DNA of 64,000 nucleotides, taken from the NCBI RefSeq assembly GCF_003086895.1, contig NZ_CP026004.1, forward strand, positions 901,653 through 965,652, written 5' to 3'. This document shows, one piece after another, positions 31,681 to 40,624 of this stretch. A program made the translations under genes and the position numbers. The notes below the pieces were generated by a model. That model did not search any database, was not told the DNA's origin, and saw only the letters and a list, made by a program, of their open reading frames with translations. Within the stretch, counting starts at the first letter, position 1; every line of letters starts with the position of its first letter. The stretch is from Stenotrophomonas sp. ESTM1D_MKCIP4_1. GTDB lineage: Bacteria; Pseudomonadota; Gammaproteobacteria; Xanthomonadales; Xanthomonadaceae.

Positions 31681-31700
31681 CCGGAATCAATCCAGCCGTA

Positions 31701-32240
31701 TCACACCGGCAGCGGCAGCCAGGCCAGACTGGCCGAGGCGAGCAGCGCGGCGATGCCGGTTGCTGCCAGCACGTCGCTGGGATAGTGCAGGCCCAGCACC
31801 ACGCGCGAGAGGCCCACGCCGAAGGTGAACGGCACCAGCAACGGCGCCAGCCACGGGTAGTACGCCAGCGCCACGATGGTGAACGACACCGCGTGCAGGG
31901 TGTGCCCGGAGGGGAAGCTGAACTCGTCCAGGGGCGCCACCCAGGCGCGGATGCGCAGGTCGGCCGCATACGGGCGCGGTCGCCGGGTCCAGCGCTTCAG
32001 CCCTTTGTACAGCAGCAGCGCGGCCAAGCCGGTGGCGGCCATGTGCACGGAGGCGCGCAGCCCGTCGAAGCCATCGACCAGTACCAGCGCGCCCATCAGC
32101 ACGTACCAGAAGACACCATCACCCAGGCGGCTGATGATCGAGAACAGACGGCGCACGCGGCGGCGCCGGCAGTAGTGGTTGGCCCGGCGGCACAGCCGTG
32201 CTTCGCGGCCAGCCAGTCCTTCAAGCGGCGTTGTGCGCAT
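31701..32240 (-). CDS. PAP2-family membrane phosphatase
   Basis: 179 aa. Phosphatase motifs are in order: KGLKRWTRRPRP (motif 1), SFPSGHTLHA (motif 2 with catalytic His) and SRVVLGLHYPSDV (motif 3). There are several transmembrane segments. It may dephosphorylate undecaprenyl pyrophosphate or phosphatidic acid at the inner membrane. The start MRTTPLEGLAG at 32240 overlaps the 3' end of the upstream glycosyltransferase gene by 20 bp, so the two are co-translated. Confidence 0.88.
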   Translation of the reverse strand: MRTTPLEGLAGREARLCRRANHYCRRRRVRRLFSIISRLGDGVFWYVLMGALVLVDGFDGLRASVHMAATGLAALLLYKGLKRWTRRPRPYAADLRIRAWVAPLDEFSFPSGHTLHAVSFTIVALAYYPWLAPLLVPFTFGVGLSRVVLGLHYPSDVLAATGIAALLASASLAWLPLPV

Positions 32241-33366
32241 GTCGGCTCCTGCGTGCGTCGGCCAGTTCGGCCAGCAGCGTTTCAAATTCGGCCACGACCT
32301 GCTGCGGGTGCAGGCGCTTCATCGCACGGGCGGCATTACCGCCCAGTTCGCGGCGCAGTGCGTCATCACTGGCCAGCTGCACGGCGGCGTCTACGAACTG
32401 CGCGTCGGTGTCCACGGCCGCACCGTTCTCGCCGTTGCGCAGGTATTCGCGTGCGGCGCCGTAATCAAAGGCCACCGTGGCCAGGCCGGAGGCCATGCTT
32501 TCCAGGGTCACGTTGCCGAACGTCTCGCTGCGGCTGGGGAACAGGAACAGATCGCCGCTGGCGAAGTGGCGGGCCAGGGCGTCGCCGCGCTGGATGCCGC
32601 AGAAGATGAAGTCCGGATTCTCGTGCGCCAGTTTTTCCCGCGCCGGGCCGTCGCCAACGAACACGAAGCGCGCTTTGGGCCGTACCTGCTGCAGGCGACG
32701 GAATGCCTTCACCGCCAGGCCGAGGTTTTTCTCTGCGGCAATGCGGCCGACATGGATGGCGACCAGGCCGTTGCCATCCACGCCCCATTCTTCGCGCAGC
32801 GCCGGGTCGCGCCGGCCCGGGTCGAACTGCTGGCTGTCCACCGCGCGCGCCAGCAGGCGCACGCGCTCGAAACCCTGGTCGGTGAGGAACTGCTGCAGCT
32901 CGCGTGTCGGCACCAGGGTGGCATCGGCCTGGTTGTGGAAGCGGCGCATCCAGCGCATCGCCGCCGTCTGCAGCCACGCCACGCCGTAGTCGGGCAGGTA
33001 CTCGTCGAAACGGGTGTGGAAGCCGGTCGCGACCGGGATGCCGAGGCGGCGGGCAGTGCGCAGCGCCGACCAGCCCAGCGGGCCTTCGGTGGCGATGTAG
33101 ACCGCATCGGGGCGCTGCTGCTGCCAGTGCCGCCCCAGCCGGATGGGCGCGGGTAGGCCGAAGCGCAGGCCCGGGTAGCGGGGCAGGGCGGCACCCGGCA
33201 CCAGCAGCGTGCCGGGCGCAGATGCCAGCGCTTCACTGGCCTGGCGCGGGCGGATCAGATCGACCTCGTGGCCGGCGGCGCGCAGTCCCTGCTCCAACCC
33301 CTGCACGGTGAGCGCGACGCCGTTGACTTCCGGCGGATAGGTCTCGGTGACGATGGCATGGCGCAT
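32221..33366 (-). CDS. GT4-family glycosyltransferase
   Basis: 381 aa GT-B glycosyltransferase. N-terminal MRHAIVTETYPPEVNGVALT is typical of lipid-glycosylating members (MgtA/PimB/GtfA-like). The donor site shows FVGDGPAREKL, SRSETFGNVTLESMASG (E-x7-E) and FDYGAAREYL. A glycolipid or exopolysaccharide role is inferred from pairing with a PAP2 phosphatase. GGAGGCC precedes the ATG at 33366; the open frame upstream runs through the TonB receptor terminator and is not coding. Confidence 0.88.
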   Translation of the reverse strand: MRHAIVTETYPPEVNGVALTVQGLEQGLRAAGHEVDLIRPRQASEALASAPGTLLVPGAALPRYPGLRFGLPAPIRLGRHWQQQRPDAVYIATEGPLGWSALRTARRLGIPVATGFHTRFDEYLPDYGVAWLQTAAMRWMRRFHNQADATLVPTRELQQFLTDQGFERVRLLARAVDSQQFDPGRRDPALREEWGVDGNGLVAIHVGRIAAEKNLGLAVKAFRRLQQVRPKARFVFVGDGPAREKLAHENPDFIFCGIQRGDALARHFASGDLFLFPSRSETFGNVTLESMASGLATVAFDYGAAREYLRNGENGAAVDTDAQFVDAAVQLASDDALRRELGGNAARAMKRLHPQQVVAEFETLLAELADARRSRHAHNAA

Positions 33367-33457
33367 GGCGGGCCTCCGGTTTTCCGGCATGCTCGGGCCT
33401 GCCCATGTAGCGCCTGTGACCACTTTGCGACCATCGGATGACGGCTCCGCCGGGCAG

Positions 33458-33486
33458 AAAAAAACCACGGCCCCGAAGGGCCGTGG
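33458..33486 (-). terminator. Rho-independent terminator of the TonB receptor gene
   Basis: Stem CCACGGCCC/GGGCCGTGG with a 4-base loop. On the minus strand it is followed by a run of seven Ts. Confidence 0.85.
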
Positions 33487-33512
33487 TCGTGGTGTTGCGG
33501 CGGCGCGATGGA

Positions 33513-36419
33513 TCAGAAGCGCTGCTGGTACTTCATGTAGATGAAGCGGCCGATGTCGTAGCCACCGTAGTACGAGAAGACCGAGTTCGGCTTGGTGTAC
33601 ATCACCGGGCCGTACTTCTCGAACACGTTGTTGGCGCCGACCGACACGGTGGCATCCCACGGCAGGCTGTAACGGAACTGCACGTCGTGGAAGGTGACCG
33701 AACCACGCTCGTTGTAGTTGCGGGTACCGGCGTACCACGGTGCACGCACGCCCGGGTCGGAGCACTCGTCGGGGTGGGCGCTCAGGCTCAGGCACTGCTC
33801 CTTGACGCCGGAGTAGTAGCGGGCGGTCCAGGTGACGCCGAAGTTGCCCAGATCCCAGCCCACGGTCAGGTTGGAGCGCACGCGGAAGCCGCTGCCAATG
33901 CCATTGGTCGGGGTCGGCACCACGGTGGTGTCATTGGTCGAACGGAAGATGTTCGAGCTGACGTAGGTGGTGGACCAGGCGCTGCTGAACTTGCCGTACG
34001 AGTCGGTATCCCAGCGGTAGGTCACGTCCATGTCGTAACCTTCGGTTTCCAGGAAGCCGGCGTTGCGGTTGCCGTAGGTCAGCTTGTTGACGATGCCGGT
34101 GACCGGATCACGGGTGAACTGTGCGCAGCGCGAGGTCACGCCCTGCTCATAGCAGTCGATCAGGATCTGGTTCGGGCTGTCGGCAACGATGGTGTTGTCG
34201 ATGCGGATCTTCCACCAGTCCAGCGAGGCGTTGAAGTTCGGGATGAAGCTCGGGCTCCACACCAGGCCCAGCGTCTTGCTCTTGGAGGTTTCCGGCTGCA
34301 GCAGCGGGTTGGAGCCGCTGGTGAACGGCACCGGGGTCTGGTCGGTGCTGCTGGTGATCGGCACCATGCCCTGCTTCAGCTGGCGGTAGTTGTTGGCATC
34401 GGCGATGTCACGCGCGCAGCGGGCACGCACTTCGGCGCTGGTGCGCGAAGCGCCGTACACGGTGTCGCAGGGATCGGCGTAGCCGGTGGTGAAGGTTTCC
34501 GAACCGCCACCGTACAGATCGTTGATGGTCGGCGCACGGAAGCCTTCAGCCCAGGTGCCACGGACCAGCAGCTGGTCGAACGGCTTCCACTTGAAACCGA
34601 ACTTGCTGTTGAGGGTGTTGCCGAAGGTGTCGTAGTCGGAGAAGCGGGTCGCGGCATTCAGCGACAGCTCCTTCGCGCCCGGCAGGTCGGCCAGCAGCGG
34701 GGCGTTCAATTCCAGGTAGGCTTCGTTGACGCGATAGCCGCCACCGGTCGGGCCCGAGGCCAGGTTGGTGGTGGCGCCCGTCTGGGCCAGGGCATCGGGA
34801 ATGAATTCACCGGTTTCCTTGCGGTTTTCCAGGCCGAAGGCAAAGCCCAGATCACCCGCCGGCAGAGTGACGATGCTGCCGGCAATCGAGGCGAAGAAGT
34901 TCTTGCCGACGGTCTTGCCGGAGGAATCCTCAGCCGGCATCAGGTAGTCGATGAGCGCCTGGTTGCCGGTCAGGCCGTAGGGATCGACCACGCCTGCGGC
35001 GATCAGCGGGTTCCAGACCATGCAGTTGGCGATGGGCGCAGCGGCGGTGCCGCACTCGACCTTGCCGGTCGCCGCGTTGTAGTACGACGGGCCGACCGCG
35101 TTCTTCACGCGTTCCTTGTGCAAGTTGCCGGTGGCGTGCTGGCGCAGTTCGTTCTTGTTGTACTGGTAGCCCACTTCCCAGTCGAAGTAGCGCTCACCGA
35201 TGTCGAACGAGCCACCGAAGGCGGCCACGGCGCGGTAGGTCTTCAGCGAGCTGTCGCTGACGCGCGGCACTTCCCAGGTGCGGTGGTTCCAGGCCACGGC
35301 GGTCGGGGTGGCGTAACCGTGCTGGCTGCCGAACGGGTTGAAGTAGCTGTTGACCGACATCGCGCCGATGCCGGCGGTGGACGACTGCAGCGGGTAGCCG
35401 GCGATCTGGCGGCTCGAATCACGCTTGTTGTAGCCCAGCTGGGTGCTGAAGTGGATCGAGTCGGTGATGTTCAGGCGGCCATCGACGAACACCGAATCCC
35501 GCTTCAGCGGATAGTTCAGGTGCATCTGCTCGTTGGTGTTGCTGACATCGCCGTTGGGCGCATTGGCGTTGGTGATGTGGTAGTTGGCCGGGTTCAGCGG
35601 GTCGCTGCCGCGGTTGAGCGAGTAGCTGCAGCTGGCGGTCGCGCAGCCCGGACCCTTCAGGCCGGTGATCTGGCCGTACTGGCTCACCGTGGTCCAGGCT
35701 TCGGTGGGGTGCAGGTCGGTGTTGCCATAGGCGCTGAACCAGCGGTCCTTGGCCCACACGGCCTTTTCTTCGGCATGTTCGGCCGAGACGGTGATCGAGC
35801 CGCGGTCGTTGGACCAGCCGGCAACCACGTCGATGCGGTCGCGGCCGCCGTCGCCCTGGCTGTACTGGCCGTGGTAGACGTTGGCGGTCACGCCGGTCAC
35901 GTCATGGCGGGTGATGATGTTGACCACGCCGGCCATGGCGTCGGAACCGTAGATGGCCGAGGCGCCATCCTTGAGGACTTCGATGCGCTCCACTGCCGAC
36001 ACCGGCAGGGTCGAGATGTCCTGGTAGCCGGAGGTGCTGATGCCCAGACGCTTGCCGTTGACCAGCACCAGGGTGCGCTGGGTACCCAGGTTGCGCATGT
36101 CGATGTAGGTACCACCGGCGTTTTCACCGGCCGTCAGCACGTTCGCGCGGCTGATCGTCGGGCTTCCCATCGCGGTGACGTTCTGCAGGATGTCGGACAC
36201 CGAGCTGAAGCCCTGGCGTTCGATATCGGTGCGCGAGATGGCCAGCACCGGGTTCGCGCTCTCCACGTCGACCTGACGGATGCGCGAGCCGGTGATTTCG
36301 ATGCGGTCGAGGGTCGTGGGGGCGCCGTCCTGGGCGAATGCAGGCAGCGCAATCGTTGCGGTGCCGACGATCAGGGCCTGGCGGATCGCCTTGCCCAGCA
36401 CGGTGGTGCGTGAAGTCAT
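33513..36419 (-). CDS. TonB-dependent outer membrane receptor
   Basis: 968 aa. Signal peptide up to PAFAQ. The TonB box region is followed by the plug (EITGSRIRQVDVESANPVLAI ... VLVNGKRLG ... ERIEVLKDGASAIYGSDAM), then a ~780-residue beta-barrel ending in an aromatic strand (FIYMKYQQRF). Typical of Xanthomonadaceae receptors, which are numerous and often take up plant or protein-derived molecules; the ligand is unknown. A purine-rich AGAGAGAGAGAC lies upstream of the ATG. Transcribed alone. Confidence 0.93.
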   Translation of the reverse strand: MTSRTTVLGKAIRQALIVGTATIALPAFAQDGAPTTLDRIEITGSRIRQVDVESANPVLAISRTDIERQGFSSVSDILQNVTAMGSPTISRANVLTAGENAGGTYIDMRNLGTQRTLVLVNGKRLGISTSGYQDISTLPVSAVERIEVLKDGASAIYGSDAMAGVVNIITRHDVTGVTANVYHGQYSQGDGGRDRIDVVAGWSNDRGSITVSAEHAEEKAVWAKDRWFSAYGNTDLHPTEAWTTVSQYGQITGLKGPGCATASCSYSLNRGSDPLNPANYHITNANAPNGDVSNTNEQMHLNYPLKRDSVFVDGRLNITDSIHFSTQLGYNKRDSSRQIAGYPLQSSTAGIGAMSVNSYFNPFGSQHGYATPTAVAWNHRTWEVPRVSDSSLKTYRAVAAFGGSFDIGERYFDWEVGYQYNKNELRQHATGNLHKERVKNAVGPSYYNAATGKVECGTAAAPIANCMVWNPLIAAGVVDPYGLTGNQALIDYLMPAEDSSGKTVGKNFFASIAGSIVTLPAGDLGFAFGLENRKETGEFIPDALAQTGATTNLASGPTGGGYRVNEAYLELNAPLLADLPGAKELSLNAATRFSDYDTFGNTLNSKFGFKWKPFDQLLVRGTWAEGFRAPTINDLYGGGSETFTTGYADPCDTVYGASRTSAEVRARCARDIADANNYRQLKQGMVPITSSTDQTPVPFTSGSNPLLQPETSKSKTLGLVWSPSFIPNFNASLDWWKIRIDNTIVADSPNQILIDCYEQGVTSRCAQFTRDPVTGIVNKLTYGNRNAGFLETEGYDMDVTYRWDTDSYGKFSSAWSTTYVSSNIFRSTNDTTVVPTPTNGIGSGFRVRSNLTVGWDLGNFGVTWTARYYSGVKEQCLSLSAHPDECSDPGVRAPWYAGTRNYNERGSVTFHDVQFRYSLPWDATVSVGANNVFEKYGPVMYTKPNSVFSYYGGYDIGRFIYMKYQQRF

Positions 36420-36513
36420 CGCGTCTCTCTCTCTCGTTGAAGCTGCGGGTGCAGGGCCAAAGGGGCCCCAGCAATGTCGGCTCGGGTCGAAGCGACTGAG
36501 CCGGTGACATCGA

Positions 36514-36542
36514 TTTATTCTCGTTCGTTAACCGGATGTAAA
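36514..36542 (-). promoter_or_regulatory. Candidate promoter of the TonB receptor gene
   Basis: On the minus strand, TTTACA, 17 bp, AATAAA. This gives a leader of about 85 nt. The rest of the 36420-36771 gap is AT-richer than its surroundings (ATTTAATGAAAGC) and holds no gene. Confidence 0.5.
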
Positions 36543-36698
36543 GAGGGCGTCGCGAAATGTATCGAAAGATGTCGCTCGGATTTCATCTAAATTTAATGAA
36601 AGCAAGGCCTTAGCCTCATGGCCCTGCCGCCAGATTCGGCACAGTGCAAAAGCCTGAATGCGCATTCAGTTTGGAAAATGCGCAAACGCGCGTGCGAA

Positions 36699-36720
36699 GA
36701 CGGCCCCGTCAGGGGCCGTC
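36699..36720 (-). terminator. Hairpin after ppx
   Basis: GACGGCCCC/GGGGCCGTC with a 4-base loop, 50 bp past the ppx stop. There is no strong T-run on the minus side. Confidence 0.55.
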
Positions 36721-36771
36721 GCAAGGGAATGCTGCAGGGGAGGGGCGGCCTGGCGTTGCCCGGCCGCGTGC

Positions 36772-38298
36772 TCAGGCGACGAACGGCCTGAACTGGAGGC
36801 CCAGCCCGGCCAGACCCTCGGTTTCACCGATCAGGTCGGCGCGCAGCAGCGGCCGGGCGTCGATGAAGGCCTGCGGCACGATCAGCGACAGGCGGGCGTC
36901 GTCGGCGGTCAGTTCCAGCGCCGGCAGCGGCGCGTCCTCATGTGCACGGTTGAGCAGCACGGCCAGCCGCAGCAGGGCCGTCAGGCGGCGGGCGGTCAGC
37001 AGCAGGCGCTCGGGCAGGGCATCGAAGGCCGATTTGCCGACACTGCGGCGATGGCTGCGCACCAGTGCCGCCAGCATCTGCTGTTCCTGCCGCGAGAAGC
37101 CGGCGATATCGGAATTTTCCAGCACGTAGCTGCCATGCACGTGGTAACCACTGTGGGCAATCATCAGGCCCAGCTCGTGCAGGCGCGCGGCCCAGCCCAG
37201 CATGCGCGCGTCGTCGGCATCCAGCTTCCAGCGCTCCTGCACCTGTTCCAGCAACGACAGCGCGGTGTCCTGCACGCGGTCGGCCTGGACGGTGTCGATG
37301 CCGTAGCGCTGGGTCAGCGCCGCCACCGATTCGTCGCGCGGGTCATTTTCGCCGGCGCGGCCTACGATGTCGTACAGGATGCCTTCGCGCATCGCGGCCT
37401 TGCTGACCAGCAGCTTCTGCAGCCCCAGCGCCTGGAAAGCGGCTTCCAGTACCAGGATGCCGCCGGCGATGATCGGGCGGCGGTCGCTGGACAGGCCGGG
37501 CAGCACGATGTCGTCGATCTTCTTGGCCTTCAGCAGTTCGTCGCGCAGTTGCGGCAGGGCCTCGGCGGTGATCGCGCCCTTGCTCAGCTTCATCGTGGCG
37601 CAGATCTCGCTGATCGCCTTGTGCGTACCCGATGACCCGAGAGCTTCCTGCCATCCCAGTGCGCGGTACTTGCTGGCGAACGGCTGGAACTCGCGGCCGA
37701 TCTCGGCCAGCGCGTCCTTCCAGCGCTTGCGGCTGAGCTTGCCGCCGGGGAAGAAGCGGCGGGTGCTGGCGATGCAGCCGGCCTGCAGGCTTTCGCGCTC
37801 CAGGGTCTGCATGCCCTTGCCGATGATGAACTCGGTGGAGCCGCCGCCGATGTCGATCACCAGGCGGCGCTGGTCGGACTTGGGCGGTTGTGCGTGGGCC
37901 ACGCCGAGGTAGATCAGGCGCGCTTCTTCGCGCCCACTGACCACTTCGATGGCATGGCCGAGCGCCGTTTCAGCCGGCACCAGGAAGGATTGCGGTGAAC
38001 GCAGCTGGCGCACGGTATTGGTGGCCAGGGCGCGCACGCGGTGCGGGGGCACGTTGCGGATGCGCTGGCCGAAGCGGGCCAGGCATTCCAGTGCGCGCTG
38101 CCGCGCGGCGGCGGACAGCCCTCCCTTGCCATCCAGACCATCGGCCATGCGTACGGTTTCGCGCAGGCGATCAATCACCCGCAGCTGGCCGAGGGTGTAG
38201 CGCGCGATGACCATGTGGAAGCTGTTGGAGCCAAGGTCGATGGCGGCCAGCAGGTCGCCATCCTGCAATGCGGGCGGAGTCGTGGTGGTATGCGGCAT
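36772..38298 (-). CDS. ppx: Exopolyphosphatase (Ppx/GppA family)
   Basis: 508 aa, about the E. coli Ppx length (513). Removes terminal phosphate from polyphosphate or ppGpp precursors. The ASKHA nucleotide-fold motifs are AAIDLGSNSFHMVIAR (residues ~18-33), SGREEARLIYLGV and VIDIGGGSTEFIIG. The C-terminal HD-like half includes LHELGLMIAHSGYHVHGSYVLENSD. It lies 234 bp downstream of ppk1 on the same strand, so synthesis and breakdown of polyphosphate are encoded together. Confidence 0.93.
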   Translation of the reverse strand: MPHTTTTPPALQDGDLLAAIDLGSNSFHMVIARYTLGQLRVIDRLRETVRMADGLDGKGGLSAAARQRALECLARFGQRIRNVPPHRVRALATNTVRQLRSPQSFLVPAETALGHAIEVVSGREEARLIYLGVAHAQPPKSDQRRLVIDIGGGSTEFIIGKGMQTLERESLQAGCIASTRRFFPGGKLSRKRWKDALAEIGREFQPFASKYRALGWQEALGSSGTHKAISEICATMKLSKGAITAEALPQLRDELLKAKKIDDIVLPGLSSDRRPIIAGGILVLEAAFQALGLQKLLVSKAAMREGILYDIVGRAGENDPRDESVAALTQRYGIDTVQADRVQDTALSLLEQVQERWKLDADDARMLGWAARLHELGLMIAHSGYHVHGSYVLENSDIAGFSRQEQQMLAALVRSHRRSVGKSAFDALPERLLLTARRLTALLRLAVLLNRAHEDAPLPALELTADDARLSLIVPQAFIDARPLLRADLIGETEGLAGLGLQFRPFVA

Positions 38299-38368
38299 GG
38301 GCGAATGTTAGCCGAAGGGGCGGTGTGCTCGTCACCGCATGGCCTTCACATTTTGCAGGGGGAGTGCG

Positions 38369-38390
38369 GTAGTGCCGGCCGCTGGCCGGC
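38369..38390. repeat. GTAG palindrome between ppx and ppk1
   Basis: GTAGTGCCGGCCGCTGGCCG then GC, same core as the copies at 5198 and 20952. Confidence 0.7.
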
Positions 38391-38392
38391 AT

Positions 38393-38431
38393 GGGGTCGG
38401 ATCCCGTTGCTGCGCAACGGGCTCTGACCCC
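38393..38431. repeat. 39-bp palindrome, copy 6 (opposite orientation)
   Basis: Outer GGGGTCGGA / TCTGACCCC, inner arms CCCGTTGC-tgc-GCAACGGG. It is the reverse-complement form of the copy at 2944-2982 apart from the loop. Confidence 0.75.
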
Positions 38432-38453
38432 GCTGTTTCTGCATGGCCGCGTT

Positions 38454-38523
38454 GTGCCGACCAACGGTCGGCACCTACCGGATCACAGACCCTGCGTTGT
38501 GCCGACCAACGGTCGGGACCCAC
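38454..38523. repeat. Two GTAG-type palindromes, inverted orientation
   Basis: GTGCCGACCAACGGTCGGCA then CCTAC at 38454-38478, and a near-identical copy with GGGACCCAC at 38499-38523. Same core as the array after mdh. Confidence 0.65.
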
Positions 38524-38532
38524 CGGGATGGC

Positions 38533-40620
38533 CTACAGCCCCTGCATCAACGCCATCTGGGCCGAATGCGGCGCTTCGTCGTGTGCCGGGGTGCGCTTGT
38601 GGTAGATGCCGTCGGCATCCAGGTCCCAGGCGTTGAGGTTGTCGTCCAGGTAGTTCTGCAGCACTTCGCGGTACACGCGCTTGGCCAGGTCCGGGTCGAG
38701 GATCGGGAAGCCGGTCTCGACCCGGCGCAGCAGGTTGCGCTCCAGCCAGTCGGCGCTGGCGCAGTAAAGCTCCGGTGCGCCGTCATTGCCGAACCAGTAC
38801 ACGCGGCTGTGCTCCAGGAAGCGGCCGACGATGGAGCGCACGCGGATGTTGTCCGACACCCCCGGCACACCCGGGCGCAGGGTGCAGGCGCCGCGGATGA
38901 TCAGGTCGATCTGCACCCCGGCCTGCGAGGCCGCGTACAGCGCGCGCACCACCTGCGGCTCGTTCAGTGCATTCATCTTGGCGATGATGCGCGCCGGGCG
39001 GCCAGCAGCGGCGATGCGCGTCTCGCGCTCGATGCGGCCGAGGATGCCGGTATGCAGGGTAAAGGGCGACTGCAGCAGGCGCTTGAGCTTCATCTTCGAG
39101 GCCAGCCCGGACAGCTGCTGGAACAGCAGATGCACATCGTTGCCGATGTCCGCATCGGCGGTGATCAGGCTGATGTCGGTGTACGCGCGGGCGGTGCCGC
39201 TGTGGTAGTTGCCGGTGCCCAGGTGCACGTAGCGGCGCAGCTTGCGGCCTTCGCGGCGCACGATCAGCAGCATCTTGGCGTGGGTCTTGTAGCCCACCAC
39301 GCCGTACACCACCTGCACGCCGGCTTCCTGCAGGCGATCGGCCAGGCCGAGGTTGGCCTCTTCGTCGAAGCGCGCACGCAGCTCGACCACCACGGTGACG
39401 TCCTTGCCGTTGCGTGCGGCCTGGATCAGCGCATCGACGATCAGCGAATCCTTGCCGGTGCGGTACAGGGTCTGCTTGATCGCCAGCACGTTCGGGTCCA
39501 CCGCGGCCTGCTTGATCAGGTCCAGCACGGCGGTGAAGGCGTCGAAGGGGTGGTGCAGCAGCAGGTCCTGGCGCGCAGCGATCTCGAAGATGCCGTCGCT
39601 GTCGCGCAGGGTGCGCGGGTTCATCGGCGGGTACTTCAGGTCCGGCTGCGGCACCAGGTCATAGAGCTGGATGATGCGGTTGAGGTTGACCGGGCCATCG
39701 ATGCGGTAGACGGCATTTTCGGTCAGGCCGAAATTCTGCAGCAGGGTGCGGACGATGTCCTTCGGCGTGTCCTCGGCGATCTCCAGGCGCACCGCGGGCC
39801 GGTAGCCGCGGTCGACCAGCTCGTCGCGCAGGGCCAGGGCCAGGTTTTCCACTTCCTCCTCGTCCACCACCAGTTCGGAGTTGCGGGTGACGCGGAACTG
39901 GTAGGCGCCCTGGACTTCCATGCCCGGGAACAGTTCGTCCACGAAGGCCGACAGCACCGAGGACAGGAACACGAAGTTCTGCCCGCCGCCCAGGCTTTCC
40001 GGCAGCTGGATGATGCGCGGCAGCGAGCGCGGTGCGCGCACGATGGCCAGGTGACCGGCGCGGCCGAACGCATCGGTGCCCTTCAGCACCACGACGATGT
40101 TCAGCGATTTGTTGAGGATCTTCGGGAACGGGTGCACCGGGTCCAGGCCCAGCGGCGACAGCACCGGCATGATCTCGTTGCGGAAGTACGCGCGCAGCCA
40201 GCGCTTCTGCCGGTGGTTCCAGGAATGGCGGCCGAGCACACCGATGCCGGCCTCGGCCAGTGCCGGGCGCAGCGTTTCGTTCCAGCAGCGGTACTGCTGG
40301 TCCACCAGTTCGGCGGCACGGTCATGGATGGCATTGAGGATGGTCTGCGGGCTCATGCCGTCCGGGGCGGGCGGCAGGCCGAACTCCTGCGCGTGGCGCA
40401 CGGCCGCGGCGCGGATCTCGAAGAACTCGTCCAGGTTGGTGCAGGAAATGCACATGAAGCGCAGGCGCTCCAGCAGCGGTACCTGCGGGTCCATCGCCTG
40501 CGCCAGCACGCGGAAGTTGAAATCCAGCTGCGACAGTTCGCGGTTGATGTACAGCGCCGGGTCACGCAGTGGATCGTTGTCCGGGCTCACCGGGAGGGGG
40601 AGGGATCCGAGGCTGCTCAT
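38533..40620 (-). CDS. ppk1: Polyphosphate kinase 1
   Basis: 695 aa, close to E. coli Ppk (688). Transfers the gamma-phosphate of ATP to polyphosphate through a phosphohistidine. NRELSQLDFNFRVL begins the N domain. The autophosphorylated His lies in GYKTHAKMLLIVRREG, and RRYVHLGTGNYHSGTARAYTD and GACTLRPGVPGVSDNIRV are conserved catalytic stretches. The start is 4 bp after the phoR stop, so it is probably translated from the phoBR transcript. Confidence 0.96.
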   Translation of the reverse strand: MSSLGSLPLPVSPDNDPLRDPALYINRELSQLDFNFRVLAQAMDPQVPLLERLRFMCISCTNLDEFFEIRAAAVRHAQEFGLPPAPDGMSPQTILNAIHDRAAELVDQQYRCWNETLRPALAEAGIGVLGRHSWNHRQKRWLRAYFRNEIMPVLSPLGLDPVHPFPKILNKSLNIVVVLKGTDAFGRAGHLAIVRAPRSLPRIIQLPESLGGGQNFVFLSSVLSAFVDELFPGMEVQGAYQFRVTRNSELVVDEEEVENLALALRDELVDRGYRPAVRLEIAEDTPKDIVRTLLQNFGLTENAVYRIDGPVNLNRIIQLYDLVPQPDLKYPPMNPRTLRDSDGIFEIAARQDLLLHHPFDAFTAVLDLIKQAAVDPNVLAIKQTLYRTGKDSLIVDALIQAARNGKDVTVVVELRARFDEEANLGLADRLQEAGVQVVYGVVGYKTHAKMLLIVRREGRKLRRYVHLGTGNYHSGTARAYTDISLITADADIGNDVHLLFQQLSGLASKMKLKRLLQSPFTLHTGILGRIERETRIAAAGRPARIIAKMNALNEPQVVRALYAASQAGVQIDLIIRGACTLRPGVPGVSDNIRVRSIVGRFLEHSRVYWFGNDGAPELYCASADWLERNLLRRVETGFPILDPDLAKRVYREVLQNYLDDNLNAWDLDADGIYHKRTPAHDEAPHSAQMALMQGL

Positions 40621-40624
40621 GGCT

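Noticed and set aside
33438..36413. 991-codon open frame antisense to the TonB receptor
   Set aside because: Shadow frame of a GC-rich gene; no domain, and the receptor on the other strand is complete with signal peptide and terminator.
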